A DNA stretch of 64,000 nucleotides, from the NCBI RefSeq assembly GCF_000373905.1, contig NZ_KB892705.1:3980478-4044477 (forward strand). Direction: 5' to 3'. The translations under genes and the position numbers were made by a program. Origin of the DNA: Mycobacterium sp. 155 (GTDB lineage Bacteria > Actinomycetota > Actinomycetes > Mycobacteriales > Mycobacteriaceae). The notes under the pieces are model-generated. The model was not told the origin of the DNA and made no database searches. It saw only the letters and a list, made by a program, of their open reading frames with translations. The stretch's first letter is position 1, and every line of letters begins with the position of its first letter. This document shows, in pieces, positions 55,915 to 64,000 of this stretch.

Positions 55915-57792
55915 ATGGAGCAGAAGCCGCCCACTGCAGTCGTCGAATCCGCCAATCGGGCCAGCTTGGACAAGTTGCCCTTCCACGACACCCGAGACTT
56001 CGCCGACGCCGACCGCGGATTCATCGGTGCGCTAGAACCCTGCGTCGTCACCGCCGCCGACAGCCGAGTGGTGTGGGACAACGACTCCTACGGGTTCCTC
56101 GACGGAGATGCGCCCACAACCGTGCACCCGAGCCTGTGGCGGCAGAGTCAACTGTGCGCCAAGCAAGGCCTGTACGAGGTGGTCGAGGGCATCTATCAGG
56201 TGCGCGGGCTCGACCTTTCGAACATCAGCTTCATCGAGGGCGACACCGGCATCATCGTCATCGACCCACTGATCTCCACCGAAACCGCCGCGGCCGCGCT
56301 CGCGCTGTACCGGTCCCACCGCGGAAATCGTCCAGTCATCGCTGTCATTTACACCCACAGCCACGCCGACCATTTCGGCGGAGTGCTCGGGGTGACCAAT
56401 CAGGACGACGTCGACGCGGGCAAGGTGGCGATCATCGCTCCCGAACATTTCACCGAGCACGCCGTGCAGGAGAACGTCTACGCCGGCACGGCGATGACCC
56501 GCCGCGCGGCCTACATGTACGGTCTGGCGCTGGCCCGCGGACCGCAGGGACAGGTCGGCTGCGGTCTGGGCCAGGCCGGATCGACCGGCGAGGTGGCGCT
56601 CATCGTGCCAACCCTCGACATCCGGGAGACCGGTGAAACCCACACCATCGACGGTGTCGAGATCGAGTTCCAGATGGCACCCGGCACCGAGGCCCCCGCC
56701 GAGATGCATTTCTATTTCCCGAAGTTCCGCGCGCTGTGCATGGCCGAGAACGCCACTCACAACCTGCATAACCTGCTGACGCTGCGTGGTGCGCTGGTTC
56801 GCGATCCGCACGGCTGGTCCGGCTATCTGACCGAGGCCATCGACAGCTTCGCCGACCGTACCGACGTGGTGTTCGCCTCGCACCACTGGCCCACCTGGGG
56901 CCGCGACAACATCGTCGAATTCCTGTCCCTGCAGCGTGATCTCTACGCCTACCTGCATGATCAGACCCTGCGCCTGCTCAACCAGGGTTACACCGGGGTC
57001 GAGATCGCCGAGCAGTTCCAAATGCCGCCCGCGTTGGAGGCGGCATGGAACACCCACGGCTACTACGGCTCGGTGAACCACAACGTCAAGGCCGTCTACC
57101 AGCGGTACATGGGCTGGTTCGACGGCAACCCGGGCCGGTTGTGGCCGCACCCTCCTGAAGCCTTGGGTCCACGCTACGTCGAGGCCATCGGCGGCATCGA
57201 CCGGGTCGTCGAGCTCGCTCGGGCCGCCGCTGATACGGGTGACTTCCGTTGGGCGGCAACACTGTTGGACCACGCGATCTTCACCGACGAGAACCACGCC
57301 GCGGCCCGGGAACTGTACTCCGACACCCTGGAACAGTTGGCCTACGGCGCGGAGAACGCGACCTGGCGAAACTTCTTCCTGTCGGGCGCGACCGAACTTC
57401 GGGAGGGCAATTTCGGTACCCCGACCCAGACCACATCGCCGACCGTTCTCGCGCAACTGACGCCCGAGCAGATGTTTGACACCTTCGCGATCAGTGTCAA
57501 CGGTCCTCGTGCCTGGGACCTCGACATCGCCGTCGACATCGCGTTCGTCGACACCGGATCCAACTACCGGCTGACCCTGCGCAACGGCGTTCTGGTCTAC
57601 CGCAAGGTGCCCGCCGACCAATCCACCGCTCAGGCGACGGTCACCCTGGCGAACAAGCTGCGGCTGCTGTCATTCGCTGCGGGCGACGCGACATCGCCGG
57701 GCCTCGAGACCACCGGTGACAGCGCTGTTTTGGTATCGCTGGTCGCTGTGCTGGACCGGCCGGACCCCGACTTCGACATCATCACGCCGTAG
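55915..57792 (+). CDS. Alkyl sulfatase-like metallo-beta-lactamase-fold hydrolase (Rv3762c-like)
   Basis: A 625-residue protein of the SdsA1/BDS1 family. The metallo-beta-lactamase domain has the zinc motif YTHSHADHFGG (near residue 144) and further ligands near AENATHNLHN and ASHHWPTWG. A helical dimerisation region (about 385-500) and a C-terminal SCP2-like lipid-binding domain (about 515-625) follow. Relatives hydrolyse linear primary alkyl sulfates. No signal peptide is seen. Length and neighbours match Rv3762c as I recall. The first of two ATG-like starts is at 55915; no clear ribosome binding site. Confidence 0.9.
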   Translation: MEQKPPTAVVESANRASLDKLPFHDTRDFADADRGFIGALEPCVVTAADSRVVWDNDSYGFLDGDAPTTVHPSLWRQSQLCAKQGLYEVVEGIYQVRGLDLSNISFIEGDTGIIVIDPLISTETAAAALALYRSHRGNRPVIAVIYTHSHADHFGGVLGVTNQDDVDAGKVAIIAPEHFTEHAVQENVYAGTAMTRRAAYMYGLALARGPQGQVGCGLGQAGSTGEVALIVPTLDIRETGETHTIDGVEIEFQMAPGTEAPAEMHFYFPKFRALCMAENATHNLHNLLTLRGALVRDPHGWSGYLTEAIDSFADRTDVVFASHHWPTWGRDNIVEFLSLQRDLYAYLHDQTLRLLNQGYTGVEIAEQFQMPPALEAAWNTHGYYGSVNHNVKAVYQRYMGWFDGNPGRLWPHPPEALGPRYVEAIGGIDRVVELARAAADTGDFRWAATLLDHAIFTDENHAAARELYSDTLEQLAYGAENATWRNFFLSGATELREGNFGTPTQTTSPTVLAQLTPEQMFDTFAISVNGPRAWDLDIAVDIAFVDTGSNYRLTLRNGVLVYRKVPADQSTAQATVTLANKLRLLSFAAGDATSPGLETTGDSAVLVSLVAVLDRPDPDFDIITP

Positions 57793-57809
57793 GAACCTAT
57801 GGTGTCACG

Positions 57810-58418
57810 GTGCAACTGCTTCTGGTCCGCCACGCGCTGCCCATGCGCAGCGAACCCGGTCAAGGGTCCGACCCGCACCTGTCGGAGGCCGGGGTCGAGC
57901 AGGCCAACCGGCTGCCTGCCGCGCTGGCTCGCTTCCCGGTCTCCCGGCTGGTGAGCAGCCCGCAGCTGCGCGCGGTGCAGACTGCCGAGCCGGTCGCTGC
58001 CGCGCTCGGGCTGACAGTCGACGTCGATGACCGGCTGGCCGAATACGACCGGGACATGTCGCACTATGTGCCGATCGAGGAGATCGCCAAGGAGAACCCC
58101 GAGGAGCTGGCCCGGCTCACCGGCGGGCACCTGCCCAGCACTGTGGACGAGGAAGCCTTCTCCGCCCGCATCAGTGCGGCTTTCGAGGACCTGGTGGCTG
58201 CGGGCGATCACAGGCAGACGGTCGCGGTGTTCAGCCACGGCGGGGTGATCAATGTGCTGCTGCATCAAATTCTGGGCACCGAACGGCTGTTGTCCTTCCA
58301 CGTCGATTACGCCTCGGTCACCCGGCTGCTCTCGTCGCGCTCGGGCAAGCTGGCGGTCGCATCGGTCAATGGCACCGAGCATGTATGGGATCTGCTGCCT
58401 CGTAACTCACGGTGGTAA
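57810..58418 (+). CDS. Histidine phosphatase family protein
   Basis: A 202-residue phosphoglycerate mutase-like protein. The catalytic motif is LLLVRHALPM near residue 4 (RHA in place of the usual RHG), with ATVP-like partner SSPQLRAVQTAEP near 50 and the second histidine in VAVFSHGGVINVLL near 138. It is a small-molecule or protein phosphatase with unknown substrate. The GTG at 57810 lies six bases after TATGGT, so it may have its own leaderless promoter. It follows the alkyl sulfatase gene by 17 bases. Confidence 0.87.
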   Translation: MQLLLVRHALPMRSEPGQGSDPHLSEAGVEQANRLPAALARFPVSRLVSSPQLRAVQTAEPVAAALGLTVDVDDRLAEYDRDMSHYVPIEEIAKENPEELARLTGGHLPSTVDEEAFSARISAAFEDLVAAGDHRQTVAVFSHGGVINVLLHQILGTERLLSFHVDYASVTRLLSSRSGKLAVASVNGTEHVWDLLPRNSRW

Positions 58419-58427
58419 ACAGTTCCC

Positions 58428-59450
58428 GTGACGTCTCTGGCAGGCCTCGACCTCGACGCCCTGGATCGCCATCTGCGTGCCGAGGGCATTGCCCGCAGCG
58501 GTGAGCTGCGCGCGGAGCTGATCTCCGGAGGCCGGTCCAATCTCACCTTCCTGATCACCGACGATGCGTCGAAGTGGGTGCTGCGGCGGCCGCCACTGCA
58601 CGGGCTGACCCCGTCGGCTCACGACGTGGCTCGTGAATACCGGGTGGTGGCCGCGCTGGCCGACACCCCGGTGCCGGTGGCCCGCGCGGTGACGATGAGC
58701 AACGACGACTCGGTGCTGGGCGCCCCGTTCCAGATGGTCGAGAACGTCGACGGCCACGTCGTCCGCAGTGCTTCAGAGCTCGAAGCGCTCGGTGACGCGA
58801 CGGTGATCAGCAACAGTGTCGATGCCCTGATTCGGGTACTGGCCGACTTGCACGCGGTAGATCCGGAGGCAGTCGGTCTCGGAGACTTCGGCAAGCCAGC
58901 CGGTTACCTGGAACGTCAGGTGCGACGGTGGGCTTCGCAGTGGGACCTGGTCCGGCTGCCCGACGACCCCCGCGACACCGACGTCAAACGACTGCACCAG
59001 GCGCTGGCCGAGTCGGTTCCTGCGCGGCACCGCAGCTCGATCGTGCACGGCGACTACCGCATCGACAACACCATTCTCGACACACAGGACCCGACCAAGG
59101 TTCTTGCGGTGCTCGACTGGGAACTGTCGACGCTCGGCGACCCGTTGTCCGACGCGGCGCTCATGTGCGTCTACCGGGACCCGATGTTCAATCTGATCCT
59201 GAGCATGCAAGCGGCGTGGAGTTCGCCGCTGATGCCGTCAGCCGATGATCTGGCCAACCGATATTCGGTGCAGTCGGGCCAGGAGCTGGCGCACTGGGAC
59301 TTCTATATGGCGCTGGCCTACTTCAAGGTTGCCATCATCGCCGCGGGCATCGACTTCCGCCACCGTCAGGGTTCCGAGGCCCTGGGCAGCTCAAGCGTGG
59401 GCACGGCCGTTGCCCCGGCCATCGCGGCGGGGCTTGCCGCGATGCGCTGA
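58428..59450 (+). CDS. APH-like phosphotransferase (annotated FadE36 in M. tuberculosis)
   Basis: A 340-residue aminoglycoside-phosphotransferase/ACAD10-type kinase. The nucleotide-binding region ISGGRSNLTFLITDD is near residue 28, the catalytic loop VHGDYRIDNTILD near 205 and the metal motif LDWELSTLGDPLSD near 228. Acyl-CoA dehydrogenase features are absent, so the M. tuberculosis name fadE36 (Rv3761c) is misleading. It may phosphorylate a hydroxy-acyl substrate, as proposed for ACAD10/11. The GTG start is nine bases after the previous stop. Confidence 0.88.
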   Translation: MTSLAGLDLDALDRHLRAEGIARSGELRAELISGGRSNLTFLITDDASKWVLRRPPLHGLTPSAHDVAREYRVVAALADTPVPVARAVTMSNDDSVLGAPFQMVENVDGHVVRSASELEALGDATVISNSVDALIRVLADLHAVDPEAVGLGDFGKPAGYLERQVRRWASQWDLVRLPDDPRDTDVKRLHQALAESVPARHRSSIVHGDYRIDNTILDTQDPTKVLAVLDWELSTLGDPLSDAALMCVYRDPMFNLILSMQAAWSSPLMPSADDLANRYSVQSGQELAHWDFYMALAYFKVAIIAAGIDFRHRQGSEALGSSSVGTAVAPAIAAGLAAMR

Positions 59451-59453
59451 GCG

Positions 59454-59804
59454 TCAGCTGCTCAGCGCGGCCTTCAGATTCTTCTTCGCGGTGCGGCGCA
59501 GCTGGAAGATCCGCGCAGTGCCCGCGGCGACCGTCAGCAAGCCGCCGCCCACCGCGGCGCCGAGGATGGCCACGCCCTTGGGCAGCGACCACCGCCAGCC
59601 GAGGAAGGCCAGCTCGACCGGGTCGGTGTTCTGCGCGATGAAGATCAACAGGACGATCAGAATCAGGAAGCCCACGATCAGCGCTGACCAAAGTGCACCC
59701 GCGCGGGTGAGCTTGGGTGCTGCCGGTGGCTGCGACTTGGGCGCATCCGGCGTCGGCGTGGGTTGGTCCGGTTGATCGGGCGATGCGGGCAGATCGCTGG
59801 TCAT
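59454..59804 (-). CDS. LapA-domain (DUF1049) membrane protein
   Basis: A 116-residue protein with a Pro-rich N-terminal tail (residues 1-32) and two membrane helices (about 36-58 and 76-98) with the LapA-type IAQNTDPVELAFLGWRWSLP between them. A basic C-terminal tail follows. The function in actinobacteria is unknown. It matches Rv3760 in position and type. The stop is three bases from the convergent kinase stop. Confidence 0.83.
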   Translation of the reverse strand: MTSDLPASPDQPDQPTPTPDAPKSQPPAAPKLTRAGALWSALIVGFLILIVLLIFIAQNTDPVELAFLGWRWSLPKGVAILGAAVGGGLLTVAAGTARIFQLRRTAKKNLKAALSS

Positions 59805-59942
59805 GGGTCCATCTTTGCCCGTATCGGCGGCAAAGCAAACAACCGGATGGTAAAGACGGGCAGCATGTCGGCCCTGCGGTTAGGGTCAGGAAAGCCGGCC
59901 GAGGTCATCGGATTCGGCTGCAGCCGTCGGAAGGACGTTCGC

Positions 59943-60887
59943 ATGCAGCATCGAACCCTGGCAGTGCTCGCGGTTCTGCTCGCTCTGATAACACCCTTTT
60001 TCACCGCGTGCGGCAGTGCGAATCCGCTGGGCGGCGGACAGATCTCCGGTGACCTGAAGTCGATCGTCGTCGGGTCGGCAGACTTCACGGAATCGAAGAT
60101 CATCGCCGAGATATATGCCCAGGCCCTGGAAGCCAACGGTTTTCAGGTCGGCAGGCAGTTCGGCATCGGCAGCCGGGAAACATACGTACCTGCGGTACAG
60201 GACCACTCGATCGATCTGATCCCCGAGTACACCGGGAACCTACTGCAGTACTTCGACAAGAACACCACCGCGACAACGTCCGACGCCGTACTGATCGGCC
60301 TGTTCAAGGCATTGCCCGGCGATTTGTCGATCCTGTATCCGGCGCCCGCCGAAGACAAGGACACCCTCGCGGTCAGCGCCGAGACCGCCCAGCGCTGGAA
60401 CCTGAAGACCATTGCCGATCTGGCCGCACATTCGGCAGAGGTGAAAGTCGGCGCACCATCGGAGTTTCAGACGCGGCAGACCGGCCTGGTGGGCCTGAAG
60501 GACAAGTACGGGCTGGACATCGCGCCCGCCAATTTCGTCGCGATCAGCGACGGCGGTGGTCCCGCCACGGTGCAGGCGCTGACCAGCGGTGCCATCACGG
60601 CCGCCAATATTTTCAGCACCTCGCCTGCCATCGACCAGCACCACCTGGTGGTGCTGGAGGATCCGAAGAACACGTTCCTGGCCGCCAACGTCGTACCGCT
60701 GGTGGCCTCGCAGAAGATGTCCGATGAGCTCAAGACGGTGCTCGACGCGGTATCGGCCAAGCTCACCACCGAATCCCTCATCGCGCTGAATACCGCGGTC
60801 GAGGGCAACTCCGGGGTTGACCCGGACCAGGCGGCCGCAAAGTGGATCAAGGACAACGGATTCGACGAACCCGTGCAGGGCAGGTGA
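59943..60887 (+). CDS. proX: ProX, glycine betaine/choline-binding lipoprotein
   Basis: A 314-residue substrate-binding lipoprotein with a signal sequence and lipobox FTAC (lipidated Cys23). The OpuAC-type domain has VVGSADFTESKIIAEIYAQ near residue 42, IDLIPEYTGNLLQYF near 97 and SDGGGPATVQALTSG near 201. It binds a compatible solute outside the membrane and delivers it to ProW/ProZ. GGAAGGA lies seven bases before the ATG at 59943. It is first in proX-proV-proW-proZ. Confidence 0.93.
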   Translation: MQHRTLAVLAVLLALITPFFTACGSANPLGGGQISGDLKSIVVGSADFTESKIIAEIYAQALEANGFQVGRQFGIGSRETYVPAVQDHSIDLIPEYTGNLLQYFDKNTTATTSDAVLIGLFKALPGDLSILYPAPAEDKDTLAVSAETAQRWNLKTIADLAAHSAEVKVGAPSEFQTRQTGLVGLKDKYGLDIAPANFVAISDGGGPATVQALTSGAITAANIFSTSPAIDQHHLVVLEDPKNTFLAANVVPLVASQKMSDELKTVLDAVSAKLTTESLIALNTAVEGNSGVDPDQAAAKWIKDNGFDEPVQGR

Positions 60888-60893
60888 GCACCG

Positions 60894-62006
60894 ATGATCA
60901 CATTCACCGACGTCACCAAGCGGTATCCGGATGGCACAGTCGCGGTCGACACCCTCAATCTTGAGGTGCCGCAAGGCACCTTGACGGTGTTCGTCGGGCC
61001 GTCGGGCTGCGGTAAGACCACGTCGATGCGGATGATCAACCGAATGATCGAGCCCACCTCGGGCACCCTGACCGTCGACGGACGTGACGTCACCACAGTC
61101 GACCCGGTCAAGCTCCGGTTGGGCATGGGTTACGTCATCCAGAGCGGTGGGCTGATGCCACATCAGCGGGTGATCGACAACGTGGCGACGGTCCCGGTGC
61201 TGCAAGGTGAATCACGGCGTGCCGCACGTAAATCCGCCTACAGTGTGCTGGAGCGAGTGGGCTTGGACCCCAAGCTGGCCAACCGGTACCCGGCCCAGCT
61301 CTCCGGCGGCCAGCAGCAGCGTGTCGGGGTGGCCCGCGCATTGGCCGCTGACCCGCCGATCCTGTTGATGGATGAGCCGTTCTCGGCGGTCGACCCGGTG
61401 GTTCGGGAGGATCTGCAGACCGAAATCCTGCGTCTGCAAAACGAATTGCGCAAGACGATCGTGTTCGTCACGCACGACATCGACGAGGCTGTCAAGCTCG
61501 GGGACAAGGTCGCGGTGTTCGGCCGCGGTGGTGTGCTGCAGCAGTACGACGCCCCGGCACGCTTGCTGTCAAACCCGGCCAATGACCTGGTCGCCGGATT
61601 CGTCGGTGCCGACCGTGGTTATCGCGGGCTGCAGTTTCTGCACGCCACGGGGCTGCCGCTGCACGACATCTGGCATGTCGGCGAATCGGAGGTCGACACG
61701 CTCGAGCTCCGGCCCGGCGACTGGGTGCTGGTGACGCAGCCAGACGGGGTGCCCTACGCGTGGATCAATGCCGAAGGCGTCGAGGTACACCGCAGCGGAA
61801 AATCGCTGTACGACAGCACGATCGCGGGCGGGTCTCTGTTCCGGCCGGACGGTACCCTGCGGCTGGCTCTTGATGCGGCACTGTCCTCGCCGTCGGGTCT
61901 CGGGGTCGCGGTCGACGAGAATGAACAGGTCATCGGCGGCATACGGGCCGAGGATGTGCTGGCGGCCCTCGCCGATCAGCGGCAGATACCCGAATTGGGG
62001 TGCTGA
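60894..62006 (+). CDS. proV: ProV, osmoprotectant ABC transporter ATPase
   Basis: A 370-residue ATPase with Walker A GPSGCGKTT (near residue 36), signature LSGGQQQRVGVARAL (near 138), Walker B PILLMDEPFSAVD and switch His in VFVTHDIDEA. After residue 240 a degenerate CBS pair is seen, with LGVAVDENEQVIGGIRAEDV at the end, a type that senses ionic strength in OpuA systems. It begins six bases after proX. The stop shares one base with the proW start. Confidence 0.93.
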   Translation: MITFTDVTKRYPDGTVAVDTLNLEVPQGTLTVFVGPSGCGKTTSMRMINRMIEPTSGTLTVDGRDVTTVDPVKLRLGMGYVIQSGGLMPHQRVIDNVATVPVLQGESRRAARKSAYSVLERVGLDPKLANRYPAQLSGGQQQRVGVARALAADPPILLMDEPFSAVDPVVREDLQTEILRLQNELRKTIVFVTHDIDEAVKLGDKVAVFGRGGVLQQYDAPARLLSNPANDLVAGFVGADRGYRGLQFLHATGLPLHDIWHVGESEVDTLELRPGDWVLVTQPDGVPYAWINAEGVEVHRSGKSLYDSTIAGGSLFRPDGTLRLALDAALSSPSGLGVAVDENEQVIGGIRAEDVLAALADQRQIPELGC

Positions 62007-62668
62007 TGCGGTATCTGCTGACCCATCTCGACACGCTCTGGGCGTTGACCATCGTGCATCTGCGGTTGTCGCTGGTGCCGATTGTGTTGGGATTGCTGAT
62101 CGCGGTGCCGTTGGGTGCAGTGGTGCAACGCACCACCACGCTGCGACGGTTGACCACTGTCATCGCCAGCATCATCTTCACCATTCCCTCGCTGGCGCTG
62201 TTCGTGGTGCTGCCGCTGATCATCCCGACCCGCATCCTGGACGAGGCCAATGTCATTGTGGCGCTGACTCTCTACACCACCGCCCTGCTGGTACGAGCGG
62301 TCCCCGAGGCGCTGGATGCGGTGCCTGAGCCGGTCCGGGACGCCGCCACCGCCGTCGGCTACCGGCCGCTGGTTCGGATGGTGAAAGTGGAACTGCCACT
62401 GTCGATTCCGGTTCTCATCGCCGGGATCAGAGTGGTCGCCGTGACCAACATCTCGATGGTGTCGGTGGGTTCGGTGATCGGTATCGGCGGGTTGGGCACC
62501 TGGTTCACCGAGGGCTATCAGGCCAACAAGAGCAGTCAGATCGTGGCAGGCATCATTGCGATCTTCGTGCTGGCCGTCGTGATCGATACCCTGATCATGC
62601 TTCTGGGCAAAGCCATCACGCCCTGGACCCGCACGTCCCGTACGCCTCGCGCCAAGGCGGCAGTATGA
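62006..62668 (+). CDS. proW: ProW, osmoprotectant ABC transporter permease
   Basis: A 220-residue BPD-type permease with about five membrane helices and the EAA loop EPVRDAATAVGYRPL (near residue 107). It pairs with ProZ to form the channel. The ATG at 62006 shares a base with the proV stop (TGATG); a GTG two codons earlier is possible. It overlaps proZ by four bases. Confidence 0.92.
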   Translation: MRYLLTHLDTLWALTIVHLRLSLVPIVLGLLIAVPLGAVVQRTTTLRRLTTVIASIIFTIPSLALFVVLPLIIPTRILDEANVIVALTLYTTALLVRAVPEALDAVPEPVRDAATAVGYRPLVRMVKVELPLSIPVLIAGIRVVAVTNISMVSVGSVIGIGGLGTWFTEGYQANKSSQIVAGIIAIFVLAVVIDTLIMLLGKAITPWTRTSRTPRAKAAV

Positions 62669-63450
62669 ACTTCCTGCAGCAGGCGCTGAGCTACATCTTC
62701 ACCGCGGCAAACTGGACCGGCCCGGCCGGGTTGGCCGTCCGCATCGTCGAACACCTTCAGTACACGGCCGTCGCGGTGGTGTTCTCGGTTCTGATCGCAG
62801 TCCCGGTCGGATTGCTCATCGGACATACCGGTCGCGGCACCTTCCTGGTGGTCACCGGGGTCAACGCGCTGCGGGCGCTGCCCACGCTCGGCGTGCTGCT
62901 GCTCGGGGTGCTGCTGTGGGGGCTGGGCCTGGTTCCGCCGACAGTGGCCCTGATGCTGCTGGGCATTCCACCGCTGCTGGCCGGCACCTATTCCGGCATC
63001 GCCAATGTGGACCGGGCAGTGGTGGATGCCGCGAGATCGATGGGGATGACCGAGTCCCGGGTGTTGTTGCGGGTCGAGGTCCCCAATGCGCTGCCGCTGA
63101 TCCTGGGCGGGCTGCGTACCGCGACGCTTCAGGTCGTCGCGACTGCGACGGTGGCGGCCTATGCCAGTCTCGGCGGGCTGGGCCGGTATCTCATCGACGG
63201 GATCAAGGTGCGCCAGTTCCACATCGCCCTCGTGGGTGCGCTCATGGTGACGGCGCTGGCGTTGATCCTCGATGCCGCGCTGGCGTTTGCGGTGTGGTTG
63301 TCGATGCCGGGTACAGGGCGCTGGCGCCGGCTGCCTCAGCCGTTGATCGACGACGAGGTGGCACTCGAATCGCGGCCCTCTGCCGCATCGCGCGGGAGTT
63401 CCGGAGTCGGCCACGAAGCCAATGGTGCGTCGCATACGGTAGAAGAGTGA
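62665..63450 (+). CDS. proZ: ProZ, osmoprotectant ABC transporter permease
   Basis: A 261-residue permease with about six membrane helices and the EAA loop VDAARSMGMTESRVLLRVEVP (core RAVVDAARSMGM near residue 115). The polar C-terminal tail (about residues 230-261) is longer than needed for the domain. The ATG overlaps the proW stop by four bases, and the stop overlaps the next gene's GTG by four bases. Confidence 0.92.
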   Translation: MNFLQQALSYIFTAANWTGPAGLAVRIVEHLQYTAVAVVFSVLIAVPVGLLIGHTGRGTFLVVTGVNALRALPTLGVLLLGVLLWGLGLVPPTVALMLLGIPPLLAGTYSGIANVDRAVVDAARSMGMTESRVLLRVEVPNALPLILGGLRTATLQVVATATVAAYASLGGLGRYLIDGIKVRQFHIALVGALMVTALALILDAALAFAVWLSMPGTGRWRRLPQPLIDDEVALESRPSAASRGSSGVGHEANGASHTVEE

Positions 63451-64000
63451 GTGAAGCGGTACACACAGACGAGCAGACGAGCGAGCCGGGGTCGGCCTGG
63501 CCGGCTGTCCTGACGTGGCGGGCGCGCGATGTACCCCGGATGGAGTCGGTACGTGTGCAGCTGTCGGGGAACCGCATCAAGGCCTACGGGCGAATAGTGG
63601 CTGCTGCCACCGCGTCTCACCCAGCGTTCTCGGCATCCTATGATCTGGTGACCGACGAGGCGGGGGCGACGAGACGGCTTTCGCTCACGGTGACCCTCGC
63701 CGAGCGGGAACGCCAGCTCTCGGTCGCCCGCGACGAAGAGAATATGTGGCTGGTCCAGGACCACAACCAGACCAAGCGATCAAGCTACGCCGGCGCGCTA
63801 GATGTCGACGTCGTTTTCAGCCCGTTCTTCAATGCGCTGCCGATTCGTCGGACGGGCCTCTACCTGAAGAACGAATCGGTGACGCTTCCGGTCGTCTATG
63901 TCCGCTTGCCCGAGCTGTCGGTCGAGGCCGCCACCATCAGCTACACCAGCGCGGAGACGGGCATCGAGCTGTCCTCGCCCGTGTCGCAGACGACCATTAC
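63447..64000 (+). CDS. Putative glycolipid-binding family protein (3' end outside window)
   Basis: The reading frame from the GTG at 63447 stays open to the end of the window (184 complete codons). It encodes a beta-strand-rich protein of the glycolipid-binding/DUF2212 type: WRARDVPRMESVRVQLSGNR, then IKAYGRIVAAA, FSASYDLVTDE and DVVFSPFFNALPIRR. The counterpart Rv3755c lies at the same position downstream of proZ. Its function is not established. Translation is probably coupled to proZ through GTGA. Confidence 0.85.
   Translation, partial: MSEAVHTDEQTSEPGSAWPAVLTWRARDVPRMESVRVQLSGNRIKAYGRIVAAATASHPAFSASYDLVTDEAGATRRLSLTVTLAERERQLSVARDEENMWLVQDHNQTKRSSYAGALDVDVVFSPFFNALPIRRTGLYLKNESVTLPVVYVRLPELSVEAATISYTSAETGIELSSPVSQTTI

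Noticed and set aside
58428..59450. An acyl-CoA dehydrogenase, as the M. tuberculosis name FadE36 suggests
   Set aside because: The sequence has kinase motifs (HGDYRIDN, DWELSTLGDP) and none of the acyl-CoA dehydrogenase FAD or catalytic signatures.

Overview
The window is high-GC mycobacterial chromosome and looks like a rapidly growing species close to Mycolicibacterium smegmatis. This assignment rests on gene content and order recalled from memory, not on a database search. It carries the mycolic acid block fadD32-pks13-accD4, the arabinan block dprE1/dprE2-aftA-embC-embA-embB, and the galactan-export block wzt-glfT1-wzm. Between these are gene neighbours in the order expected from the M. 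tuberculosis Rv3755c-Rv3801c segment. Two features point to a fast grower: furA-katG sits between dprE1 and dprE2, as I recall for M. smegmatis, and there is an MspA-family porin.

Layout. 1-8945: fadD32 (5' truncated), pks13 and accD4 on the plus strand. 9120-11047: a small hypothetical gene, an RDD membrane protein and a DUF4331 protein. 11127-28429 (minus strand): a GtrA-family protein, dprE1, furA-katG, dprE2, aftA, embC, embA, embB. 28460-32917: a TRIC/UPF0126 membrane protein, a CocE/NonD hydrolase, a 13E12/HNH protein under a predicted LexA box, and a flavin-binding protein. 32922-37995 (minus): an Rv3779-like membrane protein, bpa, wzt, glfT1, wzm. 38120-40923: a class V aminotransferase-like protein, a quinone oxidoreductase, a MarR regulator. 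40943-45164: tRNA-Ser(TGA) followed by an accessory stretch with a transposase-derived GntR-like regulator and an enolase-superfamily enzyme. 45236-47875: a MmyB-like regulator divergent from a small carboxymuconolactone decarboxylase / aldo-keto reductase operon. 48014-50609: echA21, a TIGR03086 protein, pat. 50737-52349: tRNA-Ser(GCT), tRNA-Arg(ACG), a decayed fic gene flanked by a partial tRNA-Arg duplication, and an MspA-type porin. 52495-55815: a phosphoesterase and a GntR-controlled aminophosphonate module. 55915-63450: an alkyl sulfatase-like hydrolase, a histidine phosphatase, an APH-like kinase, a LapA-like protein and proXVWZ. The window ends inside a glycolipid-binding-family gene.

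The envelope genes form one pathway set. FadD32, AccD4 and Pks13 condense the meromycolate. DprE1/DprE2 make decaprenyl-phospho-arabinose, which AftA and EmbA/B/C use to build arabinan. GlfT1 starts the galactan, and Wzm/Wzt are thought to export the lipid-linked precursor.

The most unusual items are three. First, a regulator (41702-43300) seems to be a catalytically dead IS630-type transposase fused to a GntR/FCD module. Second, three families of short repeats lie between genes and, with periods divisible by three, inside pks13, aftA and glfT1. Third, a scar at tRNA-Arg appears to mark a vanished integrative element.
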